The notes beneath the pieces are model-generated. The model saw only the letters and a program-made list of their open reading frames with translations, was not told where the DNA came from and made no database searches. Position numbers and translations under genes: made by a program. From CAVSUZ01 sp963834715 (GTDB lineage Bacteria; Pseudomonadota; Alphaproteobacteria; Acetobacterales; Acetobacteraceae), in contig CAWIDE010000001.1 of NCBI GenBank assembly GCA_963834715.1, positions 251,566 to 315,565 on the forward strand: 64,000 bases of DNA, read 5' to 3'. Of this stretch, positions 36,460 through 45,658 are shown in pieces (the first letter of the stretch is position 1; each line of letters begins with the position of its first letter).

Positions 36460-37558
36460 CTAGGGCTGGCTCGCGAGCAGGCGCACCTTCTGGCCCGGAT
36501 GCAGCGCATGCACCCCCGCAGTGACCACGATATCGCCGGTCTCGATCCCCTGTTTGACGATTACCATATCGGGGTCGAATCTGGCTGTCTGCACGTTATG
36601 CAGCCCGACCGTGAGGTTTGCGGGATCGACAATCCAGACTGCCGGCTGACCATTCAGGTTGGTCAAGGCTGAAGCAGGGATCGCCATCTTCGGCTGCGAG
36701 TTCGAGCTGCATACTACCGGTCACCGTCGATCCGAGCCGCATCTCCGCAGGCGGGTCAGTCAGTCCCACCTTTACTTCGAATGTTCGCGTCGTCGGGTCA
36801 GCCTGGGCTCCCACCTCTCGAACACGGCCCATGGCGACGACAGAAGGATCGTCCGCCAGCCGGACCGTTATGTCGGGATTGCTCGGAGCCTCACGCAGCA
36901 AGCGGCCGGGCACGTCGAAAACGGCATCGCGTCCGCCTTGCCGCGCAATACGAACGACCATCTGGCCGGCTTGCACAACCTCGCCGGGCTGCGCTCCTAC
37001 CGCCGAGACGGTTCCGGGGGCGTCTGCCTGCACGATGGTCCACGATACTCGCATTGCCTGGTTGTTAACTCGCGCCTCCGCATCGTCTACATCGGCCTGA
37101 GCGGTCTGCAATGTCTTTTGCGCCTCGTCAAATGCCGAGCGTGGCGTGTGGCCTGTTGCGAGCAACTGGCGTTGCCTTTCGAACGCGGCCCGGGCTTGAG
37201 TGAGCCGCGCTTGAGCGGCTGACAAGGCAGCCTGCGCGGATCTCAGAGCATTGACCTCGTCCTGTGGGTCGAGTTTGGCGAGGTCCTGTCCTGTCTCCAC
37301 GTGGTCGCCGACATTAACCAGGCGCGCGATCACGCGCCCGGCGATGCGGAAACCGAGAGACGCTTCTGTCTCGGCGGCAACGTGCCCGCTCAACACCACT
37401 GTCTCGCCCAATTCGCTGGGTGCAGCGACCACCATCCGCACCGGGCGAACCTCGGCGGCTTCGGATTGAGCCTGCTTCTTGCACGACGCCAAAGCCAGAG
37501 CGGCGGAAAGAAGCAGTGACCCGCACAAGATTTCTTTGCGCCGCATGGTGATCGGCAT
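36460..37558 (-). pseudogene. RND membrane-fusion (periplasmic adaptor) lipoprotein, frameshifted
   Basis: The gene starts at 37558 (or at the MRRKEIL codon, 37546). The signal peptide LLLSAALALASC ends in a lipobox Cys. GFRIAGRVIARLVNVGDHVET is the lipoyl half, followed by a coiled coil (ALRSAQAALSAAQARLTQAR) and GTVSAVGAQPGEVVQAGQMV. A one-base shift near 36690 moves the reading to IPASALTNLNGQPAVWIVDP and GVHALHPGQKVRLLASQP. The stop at 36460 abuts the RND start. With one repair it is a complete HlyD/AcrA-type adaptor, so a sequencing error is plausible. Confidence 0.85.
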
Positions 37559-37689
37559 GACCACTATCGGCCAGACGCTCGAGCCGAGCATGACGATTTA
37601 TCCCATAATCGGGCCCGGCACGAGAACCTTCCATTGCGTGAACGCGCCCCGGGCATCGCGATAGACGTAGTGCGCCTGATTGATCCTGT

Positions 37690-37900
37690 CACCCGGCCGG
37701 TCGGGCCGGCCTCATAGCAAAAAATGCAGCCGAACATAACGCTTCTCGAGCCGGGCAACCAAGCGACGGACAGGGGTCGCATCTGCGCCGATCTCTCCCA
37801 GAAACCGAATCTCGCCCCGCCGGCCGTCGTCGGCGATCGCCACGGCGCCGCGTGTCTTGGCGACATCCAAGCCGACGAAAACTTGGCTACCATGTCCCAC
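37690..37900 (-). pseudogene. IS110-family transposase N-terminal fragment, third type
   Basis: GTG at 37900 begins a frame with GSQVFVGLDVAKTRGAVAIAD, LGEIGADATPVRRLVARLEKR and YVRLHF. Reading then shifts in a T6 run to CYEAGPTG. This is the first part of the RuvC-like domain of an IS110 protein. The rest is missing, replaced by a short segment (NQAHYVYRDARGAFTQWKVL) that I do not recognise, just upstream of the adaptor gene. Confidence 0.7.
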
Positions 37901-38381
37901 GGCTCGTCCTCCTGCTGAGGATAGGCTCGCCCAGTGCGAGCAACCCCGTTCACTCGCGCAGTGTGGGGCGGGCCGCCTCGCTTGGCGACGGACATACGGT
38001 GTTACGCGGATGCCGCCCAACATAGCCGAGCGTATCCAGGCCAATTGCGCTCGCCCGGTAACGTCCGGCTGCTGCGTTCTGCCTTGCCTCATCGATCATC
38101 CCTCCTGCGGATGCCGTCCGCTTACGGGATGTCTCACTCAGCTGTGGAGCGGGGGAAAGGCGGCGAAGCACTATCGACCAAAGCCAAACCTGCTTTGTAA
38201 GTAAATCAGCCTCTCTTCACCGAACTGCGGATAACCGATCAGCAGGCGACGGATTTGGTTGGCCGCAGACACAACCAATTCTCGAGTGTCTGGCTGCTAT
38301 TCGGGCGCCAATGCCGTCCGCTGCTACCCCGACCCAGTGAAAATCGTAATCCCGCGATCCGGCTAGATTAGCCCTTCTAAC
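37901..38381. other. Noncoding flank of the IS110 fragment
   Basis: No gene is supported. The sequence upstream of the IS110 fragment resembles the long leader of such elements. The last bases carry the TCTAAC target of IS1634 copy 4. Confidence 0.4.
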
Positions 38382-40314
38382 CCGAACTTCCTTCTTTCGG
38401 AGAGTGTGAAGTGGCAGGAACAGTAGGGACAGAAGCACGAGACTGGTCCCAAACGTAGCCATGTAATCCGGAAATTTGGACTTGTACATCGCGGCGGTGT
38501 TGTGCCAATGCGTTGCCATGTATATCGAAGCTGTTCCGAATCGGAACTCGCCTCCCGCCATTCTGCTGCGCGAGAGTTACCGCCAGGATGGCAAGGTCCG
38601 TAAGCGCACGATCTGCAACCTCTCCGATTGGCCCGCCGAGCACGTTGAAGGCCTGCGCGGTGTTCTCAAAGGCGGCGTTGTCATTCCGGCCGAGCGGGAT
38701 GCGTTCACCATCACCCGCAGTCTGCCGCACGGGCACGTTGCAGCAGCGCTCGGGACTGCCCGCAAGATAGGGCTTGATCGGATGCTCGGCGATCGCGAGC
38801 GATACCGTGATCTTGCCCTCGCGCTGATGATCGGGCGCATTATCGAGCCGGCATCCAAGCTCGCCACCGCTCGTGCACTTTCCTCCGCCACGGCTGCATC
38901 GAGCCTTGGCGAAATGCTTGGCCTCGGTGAGGTCGACGAGGACGAACTCTATGCCGCACTGGACTGGCTGCTGGAACGCCAGCCTGCCATCGAGACAGCC
39001 TTAGCCAAGCGCCATCTCAGCGATGGCACACTGGTGTTATATGATGTCTCGTCAAGCTACATGGAAGGCCGCTGCTGCCCGCTCGCCCAGCGTGGCTACA
39101 GCCGCGACGGCAAGAAGGGCACGCTGCAAATCATATACGGCCTACTCTGCGCTCCCGATGGCTGTCCGATCGCCATCGAGGTGTTTGAGGGCGATACCGC
39201 CGATCCGATTACGCTTGCCAATCAGATCGAAAAGCTGAAGCGGCGGTTCCATCTCGACCACGTGGTCATGGTCGGTGACCGTGGCATGATCACCCAAGCA
39301 CGCATCACCAATGACGTTAAATCGGCAGGCTTCGACTGGATCACGGCACTGCGCGCGCCGGCGATCAAGGCGTTGATGGAAACCGGCGCTTTGCAACTCT
39401 CGCTGTTCGATCAGCGCGACTTGGCCAGTATCACGGCGCCCGAATTTCCGGGTGAGCGCCTGATCGTTTGCCGTAATCCCGATCTCGCCGTCGAGCGCGC
39501 CCGCAAGCGGGAGGATCTGCTGGCCGCCACCGAACGTGACCTCTCCCGTATCCAGATCGCGGTCGCTCGCAAGCGCAATCCCCTCCGGGGCGCTGCGCGG
39601 ATCGCACTCGCGGTTGGCGCGGTGATCAACAAGCACAAGGTAGGCAAGCATTTTGTCATCGAGATCACCGATACCGTCTTCAGCTTCGCCCGCAAGACCG
39701 CCGAGATCGTCGCTGAAGCAGCAACCGATGGCGTCTATGTCGTGCGCACCAGCCTGCCGGAAAGCGCGCTCGATGACACCACGACCGTGCGAAGCTACAA
39801 GTCGCTTGCGCTTGTGGAGCGGGCCTTTCGCTGCATCAAAACCGTCGATCTGCAGATCAGGCCTGTCCATCATTGGCTGGCAGACCGCGTGCGGGCCCAC
39901 GTCTTCCTGTGCATGTTAGCCTACTACCTCGAATGGCATATGCGGACCTGCCTGGCGCCAATGCTGTTCGATGACGCCGATAGGGAAGCGGCCGAAGCCT
40001 TGCGAGACAGCGTAGTGTCGGAAGCGCAACGTTCCCCGGCTGCCATCGCCAAGCAGACCACAGGGCTCACCACGGACGGCCTGCCGGTGCATAGCTTCCG
40101 TTCATTGCTCGGCGATCTGGCAACCGTAGTGCGCAACACCATCACCACCGCGATCACACCGGACTATCGCCTTACCGTCGTCACAAGGCCAACACCGCTG
40201 CAGCAGAAGGCATTCAATCTCCTCGGCGTCAACTGTAGCCAGTAATCCACAGGTCGCGAGACAGAATGTATAGATGCTTCAGTAACTTGCGTGTCTCGAG
40301 GCTAGGAAGTTCGG
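38382..40314 (+). mobile_element. IS1634-family element, copy 4 (TSD TCTAAC)
   Basis: CCGAACTTCC at 38382 and GGAAGTTCGG ending at 40314 are flanked by TCTAAC at 38376-38381 and 40315-40320. The right target copy contains, on the minus strand, the TAG stop of the SulP gene. The element is 1933 bp, the same as copy 3. Confidence 0.93.
38518..40245 (+). CDS. IS1634-family transposase, copy 4
   Basis: This is an intact 575-residue frame, essentially the same sequence as copy 3 from MYIEAVPNRN to GVNCSQ. All catalytic blocks are present. The two near-identical copies 16 kb apart in the same orientation could recombine and delete the RND operon between them. Confidence 0.92.
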   Translation: MYIEAVPNRNSPPAILLRESYRQDGKVRKRTICNLSDWPAEHVEGLRGVLKGGVVIPAERDAFTITRSLPHGHVAAALGTARKIGLDRMLGDRERYRDLALALMIGRIIEPASKLATARALSSATAASSLGEMLGLGEVDEDELYAALDWLLERQPAIETALAKRHLSDGTLVLYDVSSSYMEGRCCPLAQRGYSRDGKKGTLQIIYGLLCAPDGCPIAIEVFEGDTADPITLANQIEKLKRRFHLDHVVMVGDRGMITQARITNDVKSAGFDWITALRAPAIKALMETGALQLSLFDQRDLASITAPEFPGERLIVCRNPDLAVERARKREDLLAATERDLSRIQIAVARKRNPLRGAARIALAVGAVINKHKVGKHFVIEITDTVFSFARKTAEIVAEAATDGVYVVRTSLPESALDDTTTVRSYKSLALVERAFRCIKTVDLQIRPVHHWLADRVRAHVFLCMLAYYLEWHMRTCLAPMLFDDADREAAEALRDSVVSEAQRSPAAIAKQTTGLTTDGLPVHSFRSLLGDLATVVRNTITTAITPDYRLTVVTRPTPLQQKAFNLLGVNCSQ

Positions 40315-40315
40315 T

Positions 40316-41984
40316 CTAACCGGTTGTCTGCTCCCCTTTTTGGTTGGCAAGAGTATCGGCTCGACCAGAGATTCCCCCGATGGCAGGCAAGGCAACCCTC
40401 AGCGACAGGAAGTCGTCGAATAGGTCCTTCTCCGGGACGACATCCGGGACGAGGCGGAGCGCCCCTAGGATGTCGCGTCCGCCACCGGCAACCCGACGAT
40501 GAAGATGCGCAGGCCCGCGGCCTTCAAGTCGACCAGAGCATCGTGAAGGGCGTAGGCGCCCGACTGGTCCATGAAGCGTACCCGCTCCATCCGCAGCACC
40601 AGTAACTTGCCGCCCCGAGCGAGCGACGCGAGGTCGGCGAAGCCGCGGGCGAAGCCGAAGAACAGCGGACCCTCGACGTGCTTGATAAGGAGCCGGTCGC
40701 GGTCCGCGGCGGGAAGGTCGAGCTCGTCGGCCCAAGGCTCGTCCGCTAAGGGGCTAATGGTGGTCTGCTGCTCCGCGATGTCGGCAATCTTCTTCATGAA
40801 CACGAAAGCAGCCACGATCATCCCGACGGCGACGGCGGTGATCACCCCGGAGAACACCGTCAGCAGCAGGACCAACAGCAGCAATGCCCCATCCGAGCGC
40901 GGCGCCTTGCCGAGATGGCGGAGGCCGCGCAGATCGAAGCAGCTGAGCCCAGCTGCGACCAGGATGCCTGCCAGTACCGCATCGGGGATATGCTGCACCG
41001 CCCCGGACAGGCCCAGCAGCACCGCCTACAGGAACAGACCGTGGATGACCCCCGACAGGCGGGTTCGGCCTCCAGCCTCGACGTTGACGATGGTGCGGAT
41101 GTTGGCGCCGGCCCCGGGCAAGCCGCCGATCAGCGCGGCCGCCATGTTGCCGATGCCCTGACCGATCAGCTCGCGGTCACTGTCGTGATGGGTCTTGGTG
41201 AGGCTGTCGGCGACCAACGCGCCGAGGAGCGAATCGATCGCCCCAAGCACGGCAAGCTCCACGCCGGCCGTCAGGATGAAGCCTAAGCGCGACAGGTCGA
41301 ACCCTGGCGCGACGACGGCCGGCAGCCCGGATGGGATGGCGCCGATGCGCGGCGCGTCCACGCCGAGGAGGAGCGAGGCGGCAGTCAGTACCACCAAGGC
41401 GACCAGGGAGGGCGGCACGGCCCGGGTGAAACGTGGCAGGATGTAGATGATCGCCAGCGTCGCTGCTGCCAGTGCCGCGACAGGCCAAGCAAACCCGGCG
41501 GGCAGTGCGTCGAGCCGGGCCAGGATACCTGGGGAGTCAGAGGCCGGCGGCGCCATGCACGCCATCGGGAAAATCTGCCGGATGATAATGATGACGCCGA
41601 TACCGCTCATGAAACCGGAGATCACAGGATAGGGCACGTAGCGGATAAAGCTGCCGAGGCGCAGCACCCCTAACACGACTTGGAGCGCGCCCGTCACGAG
41701 AAAGACGGCAACAATGAGAGAGAGGTTCAGCTCGCCAGTCGGCTGCACGCTCTCGGCGACGACGCCAGCCGCAACGAGCGGTGTGGTAGGCCCGGACACC
41801 AAGACCGGCGTGCCGCCGAACAGCGCACCTATAATGCCGAGCACAATAGCGCCGTACAGCCCGGCTTCGGGCCAAGACCCGAGAGAAGGCCAGGCGCGAG
41901 GGAAAGCGGCAGAGCAACGACCCCTGCGGAGATGCCGCCGAACAGGTCCCCGCGGCTTGGAATGAATCGGAGCTTCATAAGCAT
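40316..41984 (-). pseudogene. SulP-family anion transporter with STAS domain, broken
   Basis: The start is MLMKLRFIPSRGDLFGGISA (41984). After a one-base shift near 41870 the frame continues LGIIGALFGGTPVLVSGPTTP, VPYPVISGFMSGIGVIIIIRQ, GQGIGNMAAALIGGLPGAGA and VNVEAGGRTRLSGVIHGLFL. It meets TAG at 41026-41028, then resumes AVLLGLSGAVQHIPDAVLAGI. The STAS domain (FFGFARGFADLASL, VLRMERVRFMDQSGAYALHD) follows. A last shift near 40475 leads to DILGALRLVPDVVPEKDLFDD and EQTTG. This is a sulfate/bicarbonate-type transporter. Two shifts and one stop make it inactive unless they are errors. Confidence 0.85.
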
Positions 41985-42015
41985 GGGTTCGGTTGGATAC
42001 TCCGGCCGCACCCGT

Positions 42016-42504
42016 TCAGCGGTCCGGCGAGTAAGGCAGCGCTGATTTGTGTACGCAGAGCCGCAACCTGCCGTCGGTGCAGCGGCGGAAAACGAACGTC
42101 TTGTCCACTATCAGCTCTTCGCCGACCGCATTGCGCAGGTAGACATTGCCCATGGTGATGGCGAGGTTGCCGTGAATCTGGATTCCGTTCTCTGCGGCGT
42201 TGTTGTCGTACCAGACCTTCACCCACTGCTTTAGGGTGAATCCGGTATCCTCCGGGAAGTCCGCGTCACCGCCGACGAAGTAGGACAGAGCGCCCTGCTT
42301 AGTGCTCCGGAATGCGTTCGCGCCGAAGGCGAGCGTGGGCTTGAAGAAAACGGTGCCTTCCGCGTAATCGTACAGTTGGTCGATCAGCGCGCTGGCCACA
42401 GCGCGGAAGTCGCCGCCTTCGGCATGAACGGCGCTGATCCGCACCACGGCATCGCACCAAGCCTGCTGAGCGGCGTTCACCTCGTCCTCGGTGATGGGAG
42501 GCAT
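42016..42504 (-). CDS. SnoaL/NTF2-like small protein
   Basis: ATG at 42504 follows GGAGGAAACGT, a strong ribosome-binding site. The 162-residue product starts MPPITEDEVNAAQQAWCDAVV and includes LIDQLYDYAEGTVFFKPTLA, EGALSYF-like QGALSYFVGGDADFPED, and NLAITMGNVYLRN with RRCTDGRLRLCVHKSALPY. The pattern is that of a cone-shaped NTF2-like fold, often misnamed phosphoribosyl-AMP cyclohydrolase. It lies upstream of the SulP gene on the same strand, 31 bases before its start, so they were probably co-transcribed. The ligand is unknown. Confidence 0.7.
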   Translation of the reverse strand: MPPITEDEVNAAQQAWCDAVVRISAVHAEGGDFRAVASALIDQLYDYAEGTVFFKPTLAFGANAFRSTKQGALSYFVGGDADFPEDTGFTLKQWVKVWYDNNAAENGIQIHGNLAITMGNVYLRNAVGEELIVDKTFVFRRCTDGRLRLCVHKSALPYSPDR

Positions 42505-42884
42505 ACGTTTCCTCCGATGATTGGTTAATGGATAGTAATTGATCGGGCTTGCCCGGATTAAAATTAGCACCCCGTCCGGCCATGCGCGAGAGCAACTCTC
42601 TCCCGCCCTGCCAGCGCCGCGCAGCGGAAATCGCGCTCGGCAATTTTGCAGCGCGGTTGCGCACGAGGCACACATTCCGCTTGCGGCCTGACCTTGCGGG
42701 CAAGCTGGCTGACTACTCCGCGGGAAGGAAGGGGCCCTAAGACCCAGCTAAGTGCTCTGGTCGCGGCCGGCTGCCACCGCTAGCGGCACAGTTGGACAAA
42801 GTGCTCTCCGTCCGGTACGATCCAGGATCGCTCTGTAGAACGGGCAGGAAAGCTGGCAACCGGAATGGGTCCGAGGCGAGGTGG
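42505..42884. other. Intergenic, divergent region
   Basis: No gene is supported. The segment upstream of 42504 must contain the promoter of the SnoaL-SulP pair. AT-rich sequence near 42530-42570 is the likeliest place. Confidence 0.4.
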
Positions 42885-43430
42885 GAGCCTGCTTCAGGTC
42901 CAGGGAGGCGCCATCCGGGAGCTTTCCCTCCCGTCATGATCGATGTTGAGGCAGACGGCCGGCACTACCAGGAAATGCATGTGGATGGCGGGGCGAGCGC
43001 CCAGGTCTTTTGTCTACCCCCTTCCTTGCAGATTACCGAATCGGGCGCAGCGCCGGGGTTGTCCGGGAGCGGCGGCTACACGTCATCCGGAATGCCCGTC
43101 TGGATCCCAAATGGGCCGACATCAAACGCAGCACGCTTACGATCGTCGGCCGCGCGATCAGTTCCTTGATTCCGACCCAAGGCATCGGCGATCTTTACCG
43201 CATCTACGTCGTCGCGAACCGGGACGAGATCGATTTCAATCTCGCCTACATTCCCCCGACCATCACGACCGAGTTAAAGAAACCCTTCGATACGACCTAC
43301 ATGAACGCGTTATTCAAGGTCGGCTATGACCTCGGTTCGAAAGGATATCCTTGGGCGAAACTCCCGCCAGGGTATCGAGATCTCGGCGCCGGACCAACTC
43401 TCAATGCTGGCGCCATACCGACAGCGCAAA
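42885..43430 (+). pseudogene. Patatin-like protein, C-terminal fragment
   Basis: The readable segments are GAFPPVMIDVEADGRHYQEMH with VDGG (the catalytic Asp region), then, after a shift near 43012, RERRLHVIRNARLDPKWADIK, LTIVGRAISSLIPTQGIGDLY, FNLAYIPPTITTELKKPFDTT and MNALFKVGYDLGSKGYPWAKL. This is the C-terminal half of a larger patatin-type lipase than the one at 30747. The nucleophile half is missing. Confidence 0.75.
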
Positions 43431-43532
43431 CGAAACAGCGTGCATCTGGGGGGAGTAACCATCTCACCAAGCTGGGAGAGAGGTTGGCACACTACAACGC
43501 GCTGTGGATACGAAAGCAGGAGGATGACGTCA

Positions 43533-43970
43533 CATGGCACGACACATCGCGCTCGCTCTCTACGTTGCGGCTGGAATGGCACTCGCGCAGTCCCGGCCAA
43601 ACCCAAAACCTCATGGTCTACCCGGCGAAGGGGCAGAGCCCCGCACAGCAGGACCGGGACCGTTACGAGTGTCATAACTGGGCGGTCCAGCAGAGCGGGT
43701 TCGATCCCACCCGAGCTCAGGTGTCGGTGCCGTCTCCCTATGGGCCAAGCCCCCTGGGTGGCGCTGCGCGCGGGGCGGCGATCGGAGCCGTTGGCGGTGC
43801 CATCGGCTGCAACGCCGGGAAGGGCGCAGAGATCGGCGCCACGACTGGGGCCCTGATCGGCGGGCTTCGCCGCCGGGACCAGTACGCGCAGCAGCAGTCT
43901 TTTCAGCAGTAGGGTAACGTTTACAACAGGGCTTTCGGGACCTGCATGCAAGCGCGCGGTTATACACTAG
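43533..43970 (+). pseudogene. Glycine-zipper exported protein, interrupted
   Basis: A signal peptide (MARHIALALYVAAGMALAQ) starts at 43533. A one-base shift near 43590 leads to NLMVYPAKGQSPAQQDRDRYE, CHNWAVQQSGFDPT and the glycine zipper (LGGAARGAAIGAVGGAIG, GATTGALIGG). A TAG at 43910-43912 stands where the family has Gln (QQ-GNV). The frame then goes on YNRAFGTCMQARGYTL, the normal C-terminus, until the IS630 element. It is an envelope protein of unknown function. Confidence 0.7.
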
Positions 43971-43971
43971 T

Positions 43972-45205
43972 ACCCCGAGTTGATCATACTGTGGGGTACA
44001 GCCGGTGCAACTTAATGCGGGCCTCTTCGGTGGTGAACTGCCAATTCGCTTTAACGTGAGCTTTGTTGCGGCTCGCCCGCCAAGCGGCGACTTCGTCAGC
44101 CAGAGTCTGCTTGTCGGAGATGCGCTCGTCGAGACACTGTGTTGACAGCACGCTGAGTTCGGATTCCGCTAAGTTGAGCCAGCTGCCGTGTTTGGGGGTG
44201 TAGTGCCACTCAAACCTTTCGACCAGGCGGCGTGCCTCGGCAGCAGGGAAGGCCTCGTAGAGAGCGGCCTGTCTGTGAGTGTTGAGATTATCCTGCACAA
44301 GCACGATTTTCTCTGCCTTGGGAAAGTGCGTGTCGGATAATTCTTTGAGTACCTGGGCGTAGTCCACCGCGGTATGGTGGTCGGTCACCTTGACCTCACG
44401 CCAACCTTCCAGGGGGGCGAACACCATGAACAGGTTGGCCGTCCCGTTGCGCTCATACTCATAGTCATAGCGTGCGGGGCACCCTGGCTTAGCGGGGATC
44501 GGCAGGCGTGTTTCGGCAACCAGCTGCTTGGACAATTCGTCGAGGCATACCACGGGGCGGGTCGGATCATGCGGCCGATGGTAAACCTCCAGCACATCTT
44601 CCATACCGGCTACGAAGGCGGCGTTGGCATCCGGCGGGATGACCCATTGTTTTTGTAGGTGCGGCTTGAGGATGTTTTTTTTAGCACACGCCCGATCGTG
44701 TTATCGCTGGCACGCTCAACAATGTTGAGTTCTACCACTGCTTCCTCGAGCAGTTTGAGCGTCCACCTTTTCCGGCCCTTGGGCGGTTCGGAGCAGGCCA
44801 AGGCGATCAGCTTGGTCTCCGAGGCTCCATCGAAGATGCAGGGCCTCGCCGAGGCGGGCGAGTGCTTACGCTCCAGCACTGCCTCGAACCCCTCCTCCAC
44901 CAGCTGCTGGCGGATCCGGGCGACCGTCGCTGCGCTGATATCCAGCGCCGCGGCGATCTGACTGTCACTCCACCCGTCGCCGCCTTCGGCAGCATCCGCC
45001 TTCAACAAGATCCGCGCCCTGGTCAACCGCCATGCCGGGTGCTTGCCGGCACGGATCATGGTCTCCAGCCGCTCACGTTCGTCATGGCTGAGCCTGACCA
45101 CGTACTTCTTTACAGCGATTTGTTTCGCGGTCACGATGCGACTCCGTCGTTACGGAGTCATCGATTCAGAGACTCTCCACAAAATCAAGGACGTAGAGTA
45201 CTAAT
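43972..45205 (-). mobile_element. IS630-family element (ends approximate)
   Basis: The transposase is flanked by AGTACCCCGAGTTGATC at the left and, on the complement, AGTACTCTACGTCCTTGAT at the right, with TA at each edge, as IS630 elements duplicate TA. It separates the glycine-zipper gene from a membrane-protein tail. Confidence 0.6.
43984..45134 (-). CDS. IS630-family transposase in two frames joined at an A8 run
   Basis: The upstream frame (from 45134) has an HTH part: VVRLSHDERERLETMIRAGKH, WSDSQIAAALDISAATVARIR and VLERKHSPASARP. It reaches a run of eight A at 44675-44682. The downstream frame continues LKPHLQKQWVIPPDAN, VVCLDELSKQLVAETRLPIPA, KIVLVQDNLNTHRQAALYEAF and HYTPKHGSWLNLAESELSVL, the DDE domain. 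A -1 shift or transcriptional slippage on the A run would fuse them, which is known for some IS families. A simple indel is the alternative. Confidence 0.8.
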
Positions 45206-45547
45206 TTACCACTAGACGCGCTGTTCGCCGGGATCGCCAGCCACCTGGGCGACCCGCTCAACTCGTGGATCTACGCGATGCTCTTGGTGACACTGATTCC
45301 GAGCGTGACGAATCTTCTCATCGGCTCCCTCTCGTTGACGCGTGGTGTGCCGGGCGTCTCGACACAGCTGCTCCGGTCGATGCCCGTTGGCAGCACCGTG
45401 CCCCCTTACAACCGCGCCTGGAACGCCGCTGTGCTGACCGCGCAGTGGGCCATCGGACTCATCCTAATGCTCTCCGCATTTGCCCTGTTGGGCTGGCTCG
45501 CGTCGATCCTAGTTCCGGATGTTGGCACGTGGTTCCTCGCTCACTGA
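45206..45547 (+). pseudogene. Membrane-protein C-terminal fragment
   Basis: The frame reads LDALFAGIASHLGDPLNSWIY, MLLVTLIPSVTNLLIGSLSL, TRGVPGVSTQLLRSMPVGS and AQWAIGLILMLSAFALLGWL, ending WFLAH. It has two or three membrane segments. The N-terminal part was removed by the IS630 insertion, and no matching half lies to the left. The family is not recognised. Confidence 0.55.
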
Positions 45548-45658
45548 AGGCACTCCACCCGCCGCTCGCTACCTCTGTAGCGGCCTCATCATGCCCGCTC
45601 TGTGCGCCTCCCGCCGGCGCCCACAGAGTCAAAGCAATATGTCCCGGAAAGCCAGATC

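Noticed and set aside
22055..40314. Composite transposon made of IS1634 copies 3 and 4 carrying the efflux operon
   Set aside because: Each copy has its own matching 6-base target duplication (CCTAAA and TCTAAC), which shows two independent insertions and not one composite event.
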